Positions 37,533-46,500 are shown, counted from the stretch's first letter. The stretch is 64,000 nt of DNA from Cellulomonas sp. 73-145 (GCA_001898185.1 MKTI01000013.1:186001-250000), one strand, 5' to 3'. Numbers and translations are program-made. The notes: a model not told the origin generated them from the letters alone.

Positions 37533-38665
37533 GCGGACTGCCCGGCGCTGCGGAGCGCGTCGACCACGCGGTGCTGCTCCGACTCCGACATCTGGTGGAA
37601 CACCGGCAGGATCAGCGTGGTGTCGGTCAGGTGCTCGGTCACCGGCAGCGGCACGTGGTGCGTCGCGGCGTACGCCGGTTGACGGTGCGACGCCATGATC
37701 CCGCGCCGTGCGGAGATCTCCTGGTCCGCCAGGTGTGCGAGCAGCCCCTCACGGTCGAGCGGGTACTCCGGTCCCACCTCGACCCAGAACGACTGGAAGT
37801 TGCACGTCCCCCAGGCGGGGTCGGCCACCGCGCGGAGCCCGGGGATGTCGGCGATGTGCTTGGCGTACGTCGCGGCGATCTCCCGGCGGCGCGCCACCAC
37901 CTGCGGCAGCTTGCCGAGCTGGACGATCCCCACCGCGGCCTGCAGGTCCGTCATCCGGTAGTTGTAGCCGACCTCGAGGTACTCCTCGGGCGGGGCGAGC
38001 ACGCTGGCGTGCCGGGCCGCCGCGGAGACGCTCATGGCGTGCTCCCGCAGGCGGCGTGCCCGCACGGCCCACTCCTGGTGCGGGGTGGTCAGCATGCCGC
38101 CCTCGCCCGTCGTGACGATCTTGCGCGGGTGGAAGGACCACGCCGCCACGTCCGCGCCGGCACCGACGGGGCGCCCGCGGTACGTCGAGCCGGCACCGCA
38201 CGCCGCGTCCTCCACGACGACGATCCCGCGCGGGTCGGTGACCGCCCGGATCGCGTCGAGGTCCACCGGGACGCCACCCTGGTCCACCACCACGACGGCG
38301 CGCGTGCGGTCGGTCAGCACGGCGGCCACCGTCTCGGCGGTCAGGTTGCCGGTGACCGGGTCCACATCGGCGAACACCGGCCTGGCCCCGACGTACGTCG
38401 GGGCGTTCGTCGTGGCGATGAAGGAGAACGACGGCACCACCACCTCGTCGCCCGCCTGGACGCCGGCGACGACCAGCGCCAGGTGCAGCGCGGTGGTGCA
38501 GGACGAGGTCGCGACGGCGTGCGGCACGTCCATCGTCTGCGCGAACGCCTGCTCGAAGGCCGCGACCCGCGGGCCCTGGGCCACCCAGCCGGAGGAGATC
38601 ACCTCGGTGACCGCGGCGATCTCCTCGGGGCCCAGCCAGGGCTGCATCACGTTGATCCGCGACAT
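37529..38665 (-). CDS. DegT/DnrJ/EryC1 sugar aminotransferase (PglE/PseC-like)
   Basis: Second PLP-dependent sugar aminotransferase, 378 residues. RINVMQPWLGPEEIAAVTEV and SGWVAQGPRVAAFEQAFA open the fold. VEDAACGAGSTYRGRPVG and SFHPRKIVTTGEGGML (lysine of the aldimine) are the cofactor site, and EVGYNYRMTDLQAAVGIVQL is the conserved dimer block. It is closer to the PglE/PseC group than to the first copy. The start ATG shares one base with the epimerase stop. The product amine is unknown; a 4-amino sugar is the usual product of relatives. Confidence 0.9.
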   Translation of the reverse strand: MSRINVMQPWLGPEEIAAVTEVISSGWVAQGPRVAAFEQAFAQTMDVPHAVATSSCTTALHLALVVAGVQAGDEVVVPSFSFIATTNAPTYVGARPVFADVDPVTGNLTAETVAAVLTDRTRAVVVVDQGGVPVDLDAIRAVTDPRGIVVVEDAACGAGSTYRGRPVGAGADVAAWSFHPRKIVTTGEGGMLTTPHQEWAVRARRLREHAMSVSAAARHASVLAPPEEYLEVGYNYRMTDLQAAVGIVQLGKLPQVVARRREIAATYAKHIADIPGLRAVADPAWGTCNFQSFWVEVGPEYPLDREGLLAHLADQEISARRGIMASHRQPAYAATHHVPLPVTEHLTDTTLILPVFHQMSESEQHRVVDALRSAGQSA

Positions 38666-39666
38666 CAGGCACCCGCCCCGCTCAGCGCGCGGCCCGCCGC
38701 GATCTGCTCGCGCTGCGGGCGCCACCACTCGACCAGCTCACGCAGCCCGTCCTCCAGCCCGACGGTCGCCTCGAAGCCGAGGTCGACGCGCGCGGCCGTG
38801 GTGTCCGCCAGCCGCCGGGTCACCCCGTTCACCGCCCGCTCCGGGCCGTGCTCCACCTCGAGGTCGGAGTCCATGGCGCGCAGCAGCGCCTGCGCCAGCT
38901 CGAGGAGGCTCGTCTCCGTGCCGCTCGCGATGTTGTACGTCCCGTCCCGCACGTCGCTGGCGGCCGCCAGCAGGTTCGCGCGGGCGATGTCGCGGGTGAA
39001 GACGAAGTCCATCGTCTGCTTCCCGTCACCGAAGATCAGCGGCGGCTTGCCGTCGGCGATCCGCTCCATCCAGCGCACCAGCACCTCGGTGTACAGCCCG
39101 TGCACGTCCATCCGCGGCCCGTACACGTTGAAGTAGCGCAGCACCACGTAGTCCAGGCCGTACATCGCCCGGAAGCTGCGCAGCATCCCCTCGTTGAACG
39201 ACTTCGCCGCGCCGTAGAACGTGTCGTTGTTGTGGTGGTGGTGCCGCTCGGTGGTCGGGAACTCCTCCGCCAGCCCGTACACCGACGCGCTCGAGGCGGC
39301 GACGACCTTGTCGACCTTGGCCGCCACGGCGGCCTCGAGCACGGTGAACGTGCCGTCGACCAGCACCTCGAGCGCCAGCCGCGGGTCCTCGGCGCACTGC
39401 GTGATGCGGATGGCGGCCTGGTGGAACACCACGTCCTGGCCCGCCGTCACGTCGTGCACCAGGTCCCGGTCCCGCAGGTCCCCGACGACCAGCTCCACCT
39501 TGCCGCCGGCCATCGCGTCGGCCAGGTTCTCCCGGCGGCCGCGCACCAGGTTGTCCAGCACGACGACGTGCGCGGCGCCCGCGTCGAGCACCTGGTCGAC
39601 GATCGTCGAGCCGATGGTCCCCGCGCCACCCGTCACCAGGACACGAGCTCCGGAGAGGGCGGTCAT
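38665..39666 (-). CDS. NAD-dependent epimerase/dehydratase (extended SDR)
   Basis: A 333-residue extended short-chain dehydrogenase for nucleotide sugars. The glycine-rich NAD motif is VLVTGGAGTIGSTIVDQVL. Catalytic residues are in ASSASVYG and the YGAAK pair (Tyr and Lys spaced by three). FNVYGPRMDVHGLYTEVL and GDGKQTMDFVFTRDIARANL form the sugar-binding side. Four consecutive histidines just before the catalytic Tyr (ERHHHHNNDTFYGAAK) are a feature of this copy. It is coupled by overlaps to the oxidoreductase before it and the aminotransferase after it. Whether it epimerises or dehydrates cannot be read directly. Confidence 0.88.
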   Translation of the reverse strand: MTALSGARVLVTGGAGTIGSTIVDQVLDAGAAHVVVLDNLVRGRRENLADAMAGGKVELVVGDLRDRDLVHDVTAGQDVVFHQAAIRITQCAEDPRLALEVLVDGTFTVLEAAVAAKVDKVVAASSASVYGLAEEFPTTERHHHHNNDTFYGAAKSFNEGMLRSFRAMYGLDYVVLRYFNVYGPRMDVHGLYTEVLVRWMERIADGKPPLIFGDGKQTMDFVFTRDIARANLLAAASDVRDGTYNIASGTETSLLELAQALLRAMDSDLEVEHGPERAVNGVTRRLADTTAARVDLGFEATVGLEDGLRELVEWWRPQREQIAAGRALSGAGA

Positions 39667-40736
39667 GCGCGCACCCCCGCCATCGGCAGCGCGACGGTGT
39701 CGCGGAGCTGGGTCAGCCGACCGCCGTCGTTGAGCGAGAGCGAGGCCGCCTCGAGCACGTCCAGGACCCGGATCCCGGCGCTCGCGTCGGTTCGTGGTGG
39801 GCGCCCCTCACGGATCGCTGCCGCGAGCTCGCCGACCATCACGCCGAGCGCCTCCCGCTCGGGCAGCGCGGGGGCCCAGGCGTCGCCGAGCCGGTAGGAG
39901 ATGTTCACGGCCTGCTTCTGCGCGGCGTCGGCGCCGGCGCCGGCGACCAGGTCGATCCCGCGGTCGTACACGGTGACCCGCTGCTGGGGCTGCAGGTCGT
40001 CCCACACGATCGTGCGCTTGCTGCCCCCGATCACCACCTGCCGGATCTTGGTGGGGCTGAGCCAGTTGACGTGTACGTGCGCGATGGCGCCGTCCGGCAG
40101 CGGCAGCGTCAGGTAGCCGACGCACGCCTGGCCGACACCGAGCGGGTCGGCGCCCTGCGCCGCCACGCCGGTCGGCACCAGGCCACCGGGGAGGATGAAG
40201 TCGAGGATCGACAGGTCGTGGGGCGCGAGGTCCCAGAACACGTCGACGTCGGGCTGCACCAGACCGAGGTTGATGCGCACCGAGTCGACGTAGTGGATGT
40301 CGCCGAGCGCGCCGTCGGCGATCAGCTCGCGGATCTTCAGCACCGGTGCCGTGTAGCAGAACGTGTGGTCGACCATCAGGACGCGGTCCACCTCGGCCGC
40401 CAGGGCCCGCATCTGCCGTGCGGCCGCGCCGCCGTCGGCGATCGGCTTCTCCACGACGACGTGCTTGCCGGCGCGCAGGGCCGCGGTGACCAGCGCGGCG
40501 TGCGTGCGAGCGGGTGTCGCCACCGCCACGGCGTCGATGTCGTCGCGGGCGAGCAGGTCGTCCACCGACGTCATCACCTCGACCGTCGAACGGGCCCCGA
40601 CGACGCGGCGGGCACGGCTCTCGTCCAGGTCGCACACGGCCACCAGGTCCCAGTCGGGGCTGGTGCGGAAGTTGCGGGCCAGGTTGGGGCCCCAGTAGCC
40701 GGCGCCGATCACGGCGGCGCGCAACTGGTCGGTCAT
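39663..40736 (-). CDS. Gfo/Idh/MocA-type oxidoreductase (WbpB-like)
   Basis: A 357-residue NAD-dependent sugar oxidoreductase, first gene of the 40736-31700 operon. The Rossmann fold has AAVIGAGYWGPNLARNF, and VVVEKPIADGGAA is the signature EKP block. VDHTFCYTAPVLKIREL and DLAPHDLSILDFIL are typical of WbpB/WlbA-like enzymes, which oxidise the 3-position of UDP-GlcNAcA before transamination. The ATG at 40736 has GAGGGA upstream. The UDP-GlcNAc 6-dehydrogenase (WbpA) that such a pathway needs is not in the window. Confidence 0.88.
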   Translation of the reverse strand: MTDQLRAAVIGAGYWGPNLARNFRTSPDWDLVAVCDLDESRARRVVGARSTVEVMTSVDDLLARDDIDAVAVATPARTHAALVTAALRAGKHVVVEKPIADGGAAARQMRALAAEVDRVLMVDHTFCYTAPVLKIRELIADGALGDIHYVDSVRINLGLVQPDVDVFWDLAPHDLSILDFILPGGLVPTGVAAQGADPLGVGQACVGYLTLPLPDGAIAHVHVNWLSPTKIRQVVIGGSKRTIVWDDLQPQQRVTVYDRGIDLVAGAGADAAQKQAVNISYRLGDAWAPALPEREALGVMVGELAAAIREGRPPRTDASAGIRVLDVLEAASLSLNDGGRLTQLRDTVALPMAGVRA

Positions 40737-40802
40737 GACGTCCCTCGATTCGCTCGGTCCGTCCAGTCTCACGGGCGACGCGCCCGCTGTGACCCGGTAT
40801 GT

Positions 40803-40839
40803 CGGGTTTTCACCCCGGTGGTGCGGGGTGAACAACCCG
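40803..40839. promoter_or_regulatory. Long imperfect palindrome upstream of the sugar operon
   Basis: CGGGTTTTCACCCC (40803-40816) and GGGGTGAACAACCCG (40825-40839) are inverted copies with a single-base bulge around an eight-base spacer. It lies about 70-100 bases upstream of the oxidoreductase start and is a good operator candidate for the operon. Its inner TCACCC/GGGTGA halves recur at other promoters of the region. Confidence 0.5.
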
Positions 40840-40851
40840 ATCGGAGCAGCG

Positions 40852-40895
40852 CGACGCCGGACGGTCCGGTGTCGTCCGGGGACCGTCCGGCGTCG
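40852..40895 (-). terminator. 16-bp perfect hairpin after the DUF4082 giant gene
   Basis: Positions 40852-40867 pair perfectly with 40880-40895 around a 12-base loop. It starts 11 bases past the stop of the 40907 gene on the minus strand, so it should end that transcript before the sugar operon promoter. Confidence 0.8.
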
Positions 40896-40906
40896 AGCGG
40901 CTCGCG

Positions 40907-43900
40907 TCAGCCCGCCGGGACGAACACCAGGTCGACCCCGTACCAGGCGTTCGACGACGAACCGGGGAACCCGGAGCCGTAGACGTAGGCACCGGCGCCC
41001 GCCGGCGTGGACAGCACACCGGAGGTGACGGGGCTCGCGAGCATGTTGGGCGTCACGGCGTACCCACCCGTCGAGGACAGGTACGACGCCGTGTACGTCT
41101 GACCGGCCGTCAGCGTGACGGGCGCCGGGAGCGGGACCGTCTGCCAGCCGGATGCCGACTCCGACGTGGACGGCGCCTGAGCCATCAGGGTCTGGCTCGG
41201 GCCCCACAGCATGACGGTGTGCGTGCCGGTGTTCGCCGCTCCCTTGTAGAAGCGGATCGCGGTCACGGAGCCGGCCACGCTGGCGGCGAACCGGGTGCCG
41301 ACCTGCACCGTTGCCGGGTCGTTCCACGACGGGTACGTCGGGACGGTGCTGTCCGGCCAGATGGTGACGGCCGTCGGCGCGGGCGCCGCGGTGGTGAACG
41401 TCCACGACCCGCCGGTCAGGGCCGTCCCACCGAGGCTGACCACCGCCGAGTACGACGTGCCGGCCGCCAGAGCCGCCGACGGCGTGAACGTCACCGTCAG
41501 CGAGGTGCTGTTGTAGGACACCGCACCGGCGACCGCACCGGACGGACCGGTCAGGGCCAGCGTGGGCGTGCCCGAGGCCGGCGCCTTGGACAGCGTCGCC
41601 GAGATCGTCGCGCCCGTGGAGACGCCGGTCGCACCGGCCGGTGGCGCCGTGGACGTCACCGTCGGCGGGCTGGGCGGCGCGAGGGTGAACAGCACGTCGA
41701 CGAAGTAGTTCGACTGCTGCCACGTGCTGGTCGGGAAGCCACCGCCGTACAGGTAGCGCCCGTTCCCGGATGCCGGTGCCGTCAACGGCCCGCTGACGAC
41801 GTCCGCGGTGAAGAAGTTCGACGTCACCGCGTAGTGACCCTGGGGCGCGAGGTACGAGACGACGTAGGTGGTGCCGACCGTCACCTCGTACGGCGTGCTG
41901 AAGGTGGCCGTCTGCCACCCGCTGCTCGACTCACCCGTGAACGTCACGGTCCGCAGCGCCGTCCCGGTCGAGCTCCACAGGGTGCCCGTGTGCGTGCCGC
42001 CGTTGCCCGTCCCCTTGTAGAACCGGACGCCGGTGATCAGCCCGCTCTGCGTGGGCGTGAACGCGACACCGAGCTCCACGGAGGACGCGTCGTTGGCGGC
42101 CGCCGTCTGCGGTGCGACCGAGCCGAACAGCGTGCACGGGCAGCCGCCCGCGCTGGCGGTCGTGAACGACCACGTCACCGGTGCCGACGTCACGCCACCG
42201 GTGGAGGTGAGCGAGCTCGTCGTCGCGGTGTACGTCACGCCGGCGGCCAGCGCGGCAGCCGGAGTGAACGTGAGGGTCAGCCCGTCGCCGGACAGGGCGC
42301 TGGTACCCGTGACCGGGGTGGACCCGGCCGCGAGCGACAGCGTCGCGCCCGAGGCCAGCGGCGCGCTCATGGTGACGGAGACCGCCGTCCCGGTCGCCAC
42401 GCCGACGTTGCCGGAGGCCGGCGTCTGCGACACCACCACGAGCGGCTGGACCGCCGGCGTGAACACCACGTCGACCAGGTAGCTCGTGGACGTGGTGGAG
42501 CCGGGGTACGCGTCGGCGTAGGAGTACATGCCGCTGTCGCTCGCCGTGCGCAGCGGTGCACGCTGCACCCCCGTGCCGGAGAACGCGCCGGCGGTGGCGG
42601 AGTAGCGACCGACGGTGGTGCGGTACGAGACGACGTACTCGGTGTCATGGGTGATCTTCACCGGCGTCGAGAACGTCGCGGTCTGCCAACCCTCGGTGCT
42701 CTCGTTGGTGAACGTCACCTGGGCCAACGGTGTGCTGGACCCGACCGCCCACAGGGCACCGACGTGCGTGCCGCCGTTGTTCGGTCCCTTGTAGAACCGC
42801 ACCCCGTTGACGACGCCGTCGGAGCTGCTCGCGAACCGGGTGCCCAGCGTCACCGCCGAGTAGTCCGGCACCTCGAGCGTGGCCGGGGTCGCGGAGTCGT
42901 TGTAGAGCGACACGGGTGAGCTGCCGGCCACCTGGTCGGGCGCTGCCATGGTGAAGCTCCACGACGCCCCGCCGCTGACCCCGCCGGTGTTCGACGTGGC
43001 CGCGGCCGTCACGGTGTACTTCGTCGACGCGGCCAGCGCGGCGCCGGGCGTGAACGTCGCGACGCGCGCGGTCGAGTCGTAGGTCGTCGTGCCGGCCACC
43101 GACGTCCCGCTCGCGGACACCATGGTGAGCGCCACGGACGACGGTGTGACGTCCTTGGAGAACGTCACCTGGATCGGGGTCCCGGGCGGCACGCTGGTCG
43201 ATCCGGGCAGCGGCGTCTGACCGCTGATGGTCAGCGGGGTGGTGTTCACGTCCGAGAACAGGACGTCCACGTAGTACTGCGACGCGCCGTACGTCTGCGT
43301 CGGGAAGGCACCCGCCGCCGCGTAGACGCCGCCGTAGCTGCCGAAGCCGCCGGGCGCCGCCAACGGCGCCTGCGTCCGACCGGCGTACCAGAACGCGCCG
43401 CTCTGCACGGCGTACCCGCCGGCGGGCGCGGTGTAGGAGACGACGTACGTGGTCCCGGCCGACACGGCGACCGCCTGGGAGAACGTCGCCTGCTGCCAGC
43501 CGCTGGCCGACTCGCCGGAGAACGTCACCGACGCGAGCCGCTGCCCCGAGCTGGTCCACAGCGAGCCGACGTGCGTCCCGGTGTTCGCGGTGGACTTGTA
43601 GAACCGCACGCCGGTGACGTAGCCGGCGGTCGTCGTGGAGAACTTCAGACCCAGCTCGACGGCCGACGTGTCGGACGCGGCCGGCACCGCGGGGACGGTG
43701 GACGCGTACAGCGTGCAGGGGCAGGAGACACCGACGGACACCGAGGCGGCCGTTCCGATGTTGGCGCTGTCGTCGATGGCCCGCGCCAGGATCGGGGTGC
43801 TGCCCAGTCCCGCCTGCTGGTAGGTGTACGACCAGCTCGTCGTACCCGTCGCCGGATGCCACGTCGTCCCACCGTCGGTGGACACCTCGACACCGGCGAC

Positions 43901-45616
43901 GACCCCGCCGCCGCTGTCCGACGCCGTGCCGGTGACCGTGACGCTCGTGCCGTTGGGCACGGCGGCACCGGCGATCGGCGACGTGATGACGGTGGTCGGA
44001 CCGACCGTGTCGGTGGACGCGGTCGCCGCCGTCAGGCCCGCCGCGAGGGTCAGCGGCTGGGCGCCCATGTCGGCCAGCAGGTTGACCATCGCCTGCCGCA
44101 TCCGCGGGTCGGCCGCCGCGCCGTCGCCGTCGTGTGTCTGGTCCAGACCCCACGACCACTGGATCGAGCCCGCCGAGAAGACCAGCGCACCGCTGGGGGC
44201 GCGGTACAGCGAGAGGTGCTGGGTGGTGGTGCCGGGCTGGACGACCGTCCCGAAGTCCTGCAGGTACTGCGGCACCGCGCCGACCGTCGTGGACAGGAAG
44301 ATCTGCCCTGCCGGCCGGAAGCCGTTGTCCGGGCTCTCGTCGGACTCGTAGCCGACGGTGTGGGCCGCGAGGGTGGCCGTCGTGCCCGGGGTCAGCGAGG
44401 TCAGCGACGTGTTGCGCCACAGCCGCAGCTTGCCCTCGGTGGAGGAGACCTGGACGGCCAGGTCGGTGTTGTTGGACATGTACAACGTGCCGGTCAGACC
44501 GTTCTCCGGCAGCCCGCCCCCTTCGGACTGCGGGGCGAACCGCGGGTCGCGCCACGTGCCCGTCCACTGCGGCGACGGGTCGATCTTGGCGTCCGACCAG
44601 GTCTCCTTGTAGGAGACCAGCGTCCGGTAGCTGGTCGACGTCCCGTCGATCGACGGCTCGTAGCGGGTGCGCCAGTACACCTCGTTGCCGCTGAGGAACA
44701 CGAGGTTGACCCCGGCGTCTCGCGCCGCCTCGACGTTGGCCCGCTGCGCTCCCGACCAGTACTCGTCGTGCCCGACGGACAGGAAGGTCTTGTGGTTCTT
44801 CAGCAGCGCCCCGTAACGGTCGGTGTCGACGCCGGACAGGTAGCTGACGTCGTACCCGTTCTGCTCGAGGAAGCGGACCGTGGCGTACTCGGAGCTGAAG
44901 TAGAAGTCGCGGCCGCTGTTCAGGCCGCGGGTCGAGACGGGCCGGTTGTAGCTGATCTTGTAGGCCCGACCGTTCGCCGCGCCCTGGTAGAAGTCCGAGC
45001 CGCCGTACGTGTTGTAGGCCTGCCAGGTCGGGTCGGACGTCTGCATGACGATGCTCGAGTGGCTCGAGTCGTCGCGGACGACGAACGTGATCTGGCTGGA
45101 GTCGTTCAGCTTGGGGTCGGTCAGCTTGGCGACGTAGACACCGGACACCGCCGTCGTGGGGACCGTCCACGTGGCCGAGATCGCCCAGTTGCCGCAGTCG
45201 TAGTTCTCCGTCGTGGAGTCGCTGATGCACTGCGGCTGCGTCTGCGGCAGCGTGGCCGACGGCGTCACCGAGGCGATCTTGCGGGCGCCGAGCCCGCCGT
45301 ACCAGCCGGTCCGGTAGATGTCGATGGTGTAGGCCGTCGCGGCGGTGTCGATCTTGAAGCCGATCGTGCCGCCGACGTTCACGGAGATGTCGGTGGCGAA
45401 GCCTTGGATGCTCGCGTCACCGGCCCCGGTGATGTCCCACACCGAGGGGTCGGTGCCCGGCTTGGAGTTCTCGCAGACGATCGGGTTGCTGCCGGCGCCG
45501 CACGGGTCGGCGGCGCTGGCCGGCACCGCGAGGGCCACGAGCCCCAGGGCTCCCGCGACGGCGGCGACGGTCCATGCAGCGACTGCCCGGCGGACGGTGG
45601 TGGTGCGACGACCCAT
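40907..45616 (-). CDS. Secreted N,N-dimethylformamidase-like protein with four DUF4082 and Ig-like domains
   Basis: A 1569-residue secreted protein, start ATG 45616 with GGAG upstream. After a signal peptide (AAVAGALGLVALAVPASA) comes an N,N-dimethylformamidase beta-subunit-like domain (about 40-545), with YRTGWYGGLGARK, SVGHDEYWSGAQR and SGNEVYWRTRYEPS. An Ig-like domain follows (about 550-640). Then four DUF4082 modules (each with VRFYK and VVSYxAPxGxYAV-type blocks) alternate with three Big_5-type Ig domains (each ending SWSFTTA or similar). No sorting signal is visible at the C-terminus. It is transcribed within the polysaccharide region and may bind or process the surface glycan; no activity is established for this architecture. 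Confidence 0.85.
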   Translation of the reverse strand: MGRRTTTVRRAVAAWTVAAVAGALGLVALAVPASAADPCGAGSNPIVCENSKPGTDPSVWDITGAGDASIQGFATDISVNVGGTIGFKIDTAATAYTIDIYRTGWYGGLGARKIASVTPSATLPQTQPQCISDSTTENYDCGNWAISATWTVPTTAVSGVYVAKLTDPKLNDSSQITFVVRDDSSHSSIVMQTSDPTWQAYNTYGGSDFYQGAANGRAYKISYNRPVSTRGLNSGRDFYFSSEYATVRFLEQNGYDVSYLSGVDTDRYGALLKNHKTFLSVGHDEYWSGAQRANVEAARDAGVNLVFLSGNEVYWRTRYEPSIDGTSTSYRTLVSYKETWSDAKIDPSPQWTGTWRDPRFAPQSEGGGLPENGLTGTLYMSNNTDLAVQVSSTEGKLRLWRNTSLTSLTPGTTATLAAHTVGYESDESPDNGFRPAGQIFLSTTVGAVPQYLQDFGTVVQPGTTTQHLSLYRAPSGALVFSAGSIQWSWGLDQTHDGDGAAADPRMRQAMVNLLADMGAQPLTLAAGLTAATASTDTVGPTTVITSPIAGAAVPNGTSVTVTGTASDSGGGVVAGVEVSTDGGTTWHPATGTTSWSYTYQQAGLGSTPILARAIDDSANIGTAASVSVGVSCPCTLYASTVPAVPAASDTSAVELGLKFSTTTAGYVTGVRFYKSTANTGTHVGSLWTSSGQRLASVTFSGESASGWQQATFSQAVAVSAGTTYVVSYTAPAGGYAVQSGAFWYAGRTQAPLAAPGGFGSYGGVYAAAGAFPTQTYGASQYYVDVLFSDVNTTPLTISGQTPLPGSTSVPPGTPIQVTFSKDVTPSSVALTMVSASGTSVAGTTTYDSTARVATFTPGAALAASTKYTVTAAATSNTGGVSGGASWSFTMAAPDQVAGSSPVSLYNDSATPATLEVPDYSAVTLGTRFASSSDGVVNGVRFYKGPNNGGTHVGALWAVGSSTPLAQVTFTNESTEGWQTATFSTPVKITHDTEYVVSYRTTVGRYSATAGAFSGTGVQRAPLRTASDSGMYSYADAYPGSTTSTSYLVDVVFTPAVQPLVVVSQTPASGNVGVATGTAVSVTMSAPLASGATLSLAAGSTPVTGTSALSGDGLTLTFTPAAALAAGVTYTATTSSLTSTGGVTSAPVTWSFTTASAGGCPCTLFGSVAPQTAAANDASSVELGVAFTPTQSGLITGVRFYKGTGNGGTHTGTLWSSTGTALRTVTFTGESSSGWQTATFSTPYEVTVGTTYVVSYLAPQGHYAVTSNFFTADVVSGPLTAPASGNGRYLYGGGFPTSTWQQSNYFVDVLFTLAPPSPPTVTSTAPPAGATGVSTGATISATLSKAPASGTPTLALTGPSGAVAGAVSYNSTSLTVTFTPSAALAAGTSYSAVVSLGGTALTGGSWTFTTAAPAPTAVTIWPDSTVPTYPSWNDPATVQVGTRFAASVAGSVTAIRFYKGAANTGTHTVMLWGPSQTLMAQAPSTSESASGWQTVPLPAPVTLTAGQTYTASYLSSTGGYAVTPNMLASPVTSGVLSTPAGAGAYVYGSGFPGSSSNAWYGVDLVFVPAG

Positions 45617-45708
45617 GACCTGCTCCGGTCCCGATCTGCTGACCGTCACGCTCACCGACGACTCCGGGTACGCGCGACGTACGACCGGCTGCTGTACCGG
45701 TCCATATC

Positions 45709-45720
45709 CGGACAATAGGG
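45709..45720 (+). promoter_or_regulatory. CGGACAATAGGG element in a divergent promoter region
   Basis: Within the 233-base gap between the divergent giant gene and the acetyltransferase gene. It matches CGGACAATTGGG on the minus strand upstream of the WbaP-like gene (48203-48192) at 11 of 12 positions. The rest of the gap shows no gene. Confidence 0.4.
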
Positions 45721-45849
45721 CCCTAACCGGGCAGTGGACACGTCCTCGTCGAAGATCACCCGCGGTGACCGGTGGGTGGTCCGACCGGCCCGGCATGATG
45801 ACCGCGGCGGCTGCTGCAGCGACCGCCGCAGAGCCAGCTGGAGGCACCG

Positions 45850-46500
45850 ATGTCCGATGAGTCCGACGCAGCCGCGTCCGTTGAGCACGACACCGCCGCC
45901 GGACCGACGATCGCGGCGACCGCGGACGTCGACCCGCGCGCCTCCGTCGGTGCCGGCACGCGCGTGTGGCACCTGGCGCAGGTGCGCGAGGACGCGGTGG
46001 TCGGCGCCGAGTGCATCGTCGGCCGAGGCGCCTACATCGGCCCCGGCGTCCACGTCGGCGACAGGTGCAAGATCCAGAACCACGCGCTGGTCTACGAGCC
46101 CGCCGTGCTCGAGGACGGCGCCTTCGTCGGGCCGGCGGTGGTGCTGACGAACGACTTCTACCCGCGGGCGGTCAACCCGGACGGCACCCTGAAGTCGGCC
46201 GACGACTGGCACGCGGTCGGGGTGACGGTGCGGACCGGGGCGTCCCTGGGCGCCCGTTCGGTGTGCATCGCGCCGGTCACCGTGGGGCGCTGGGCACTGG
46301 TGGCGGCCGGTTCCGTGGTGACGACGGACGTGCCGGACTTCGCGCTCGTCGCCGGGGTGCCGGCCCGGCGGATCCGCTGGGTGGGACGCGCCGGGCACCC
46401 GCTCGAGGACGCGGGCGAGGGACGGTGGCGGTGCCCGGTGACGGGCGAGCTCTACGTGCAGGACGGGGAGACGCTGACGCCGGTCGACCGGTCCGCCTGA
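45850..46500 (+). CDS. WbpD-like nucleotide-sugar N-acetyltransferase
   Basis: A 216-residue left-handed beta-helix acyltransferase. After a 15-residue polar N-terminus, the helix begins with AASVGAGTRVWHLAQVREDAVVG. The block KIQNHALVYEPAVLEDGAFVGPAVVLTND is the signature of WbpD/WlbB-type enzymes that acetylate the 3-amine of UDP-GlcNAc3NA. IAPVTVGRWALVAAGSVVT and GVPARRIRWVGR end the helix. The start ATG has GGAGG five bases before it. It is separated from the other sugar-nucleotide genes by the giant gene but completes the same predicted pathway. Confidence 0.9.
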   Translation: MSDESDAAASVEHDTAAGPTIAATADVDPRASVGAGTRVWHLAQVREDAVVGAECIVGRGAYIGPGVHVGDRCKIQNHALVYEPAVLEDGAFVGPAVVLTNDFYPRAVNPDGTLKSADDWHAVGVTVRTGASLGARSVCIAPVTVGRWALVAAGSVVTTDVPDFALVAGVPARRIRWVGRAGHPLEDAGEGRWRCPVTGELYVQDGETLTPVDRSA

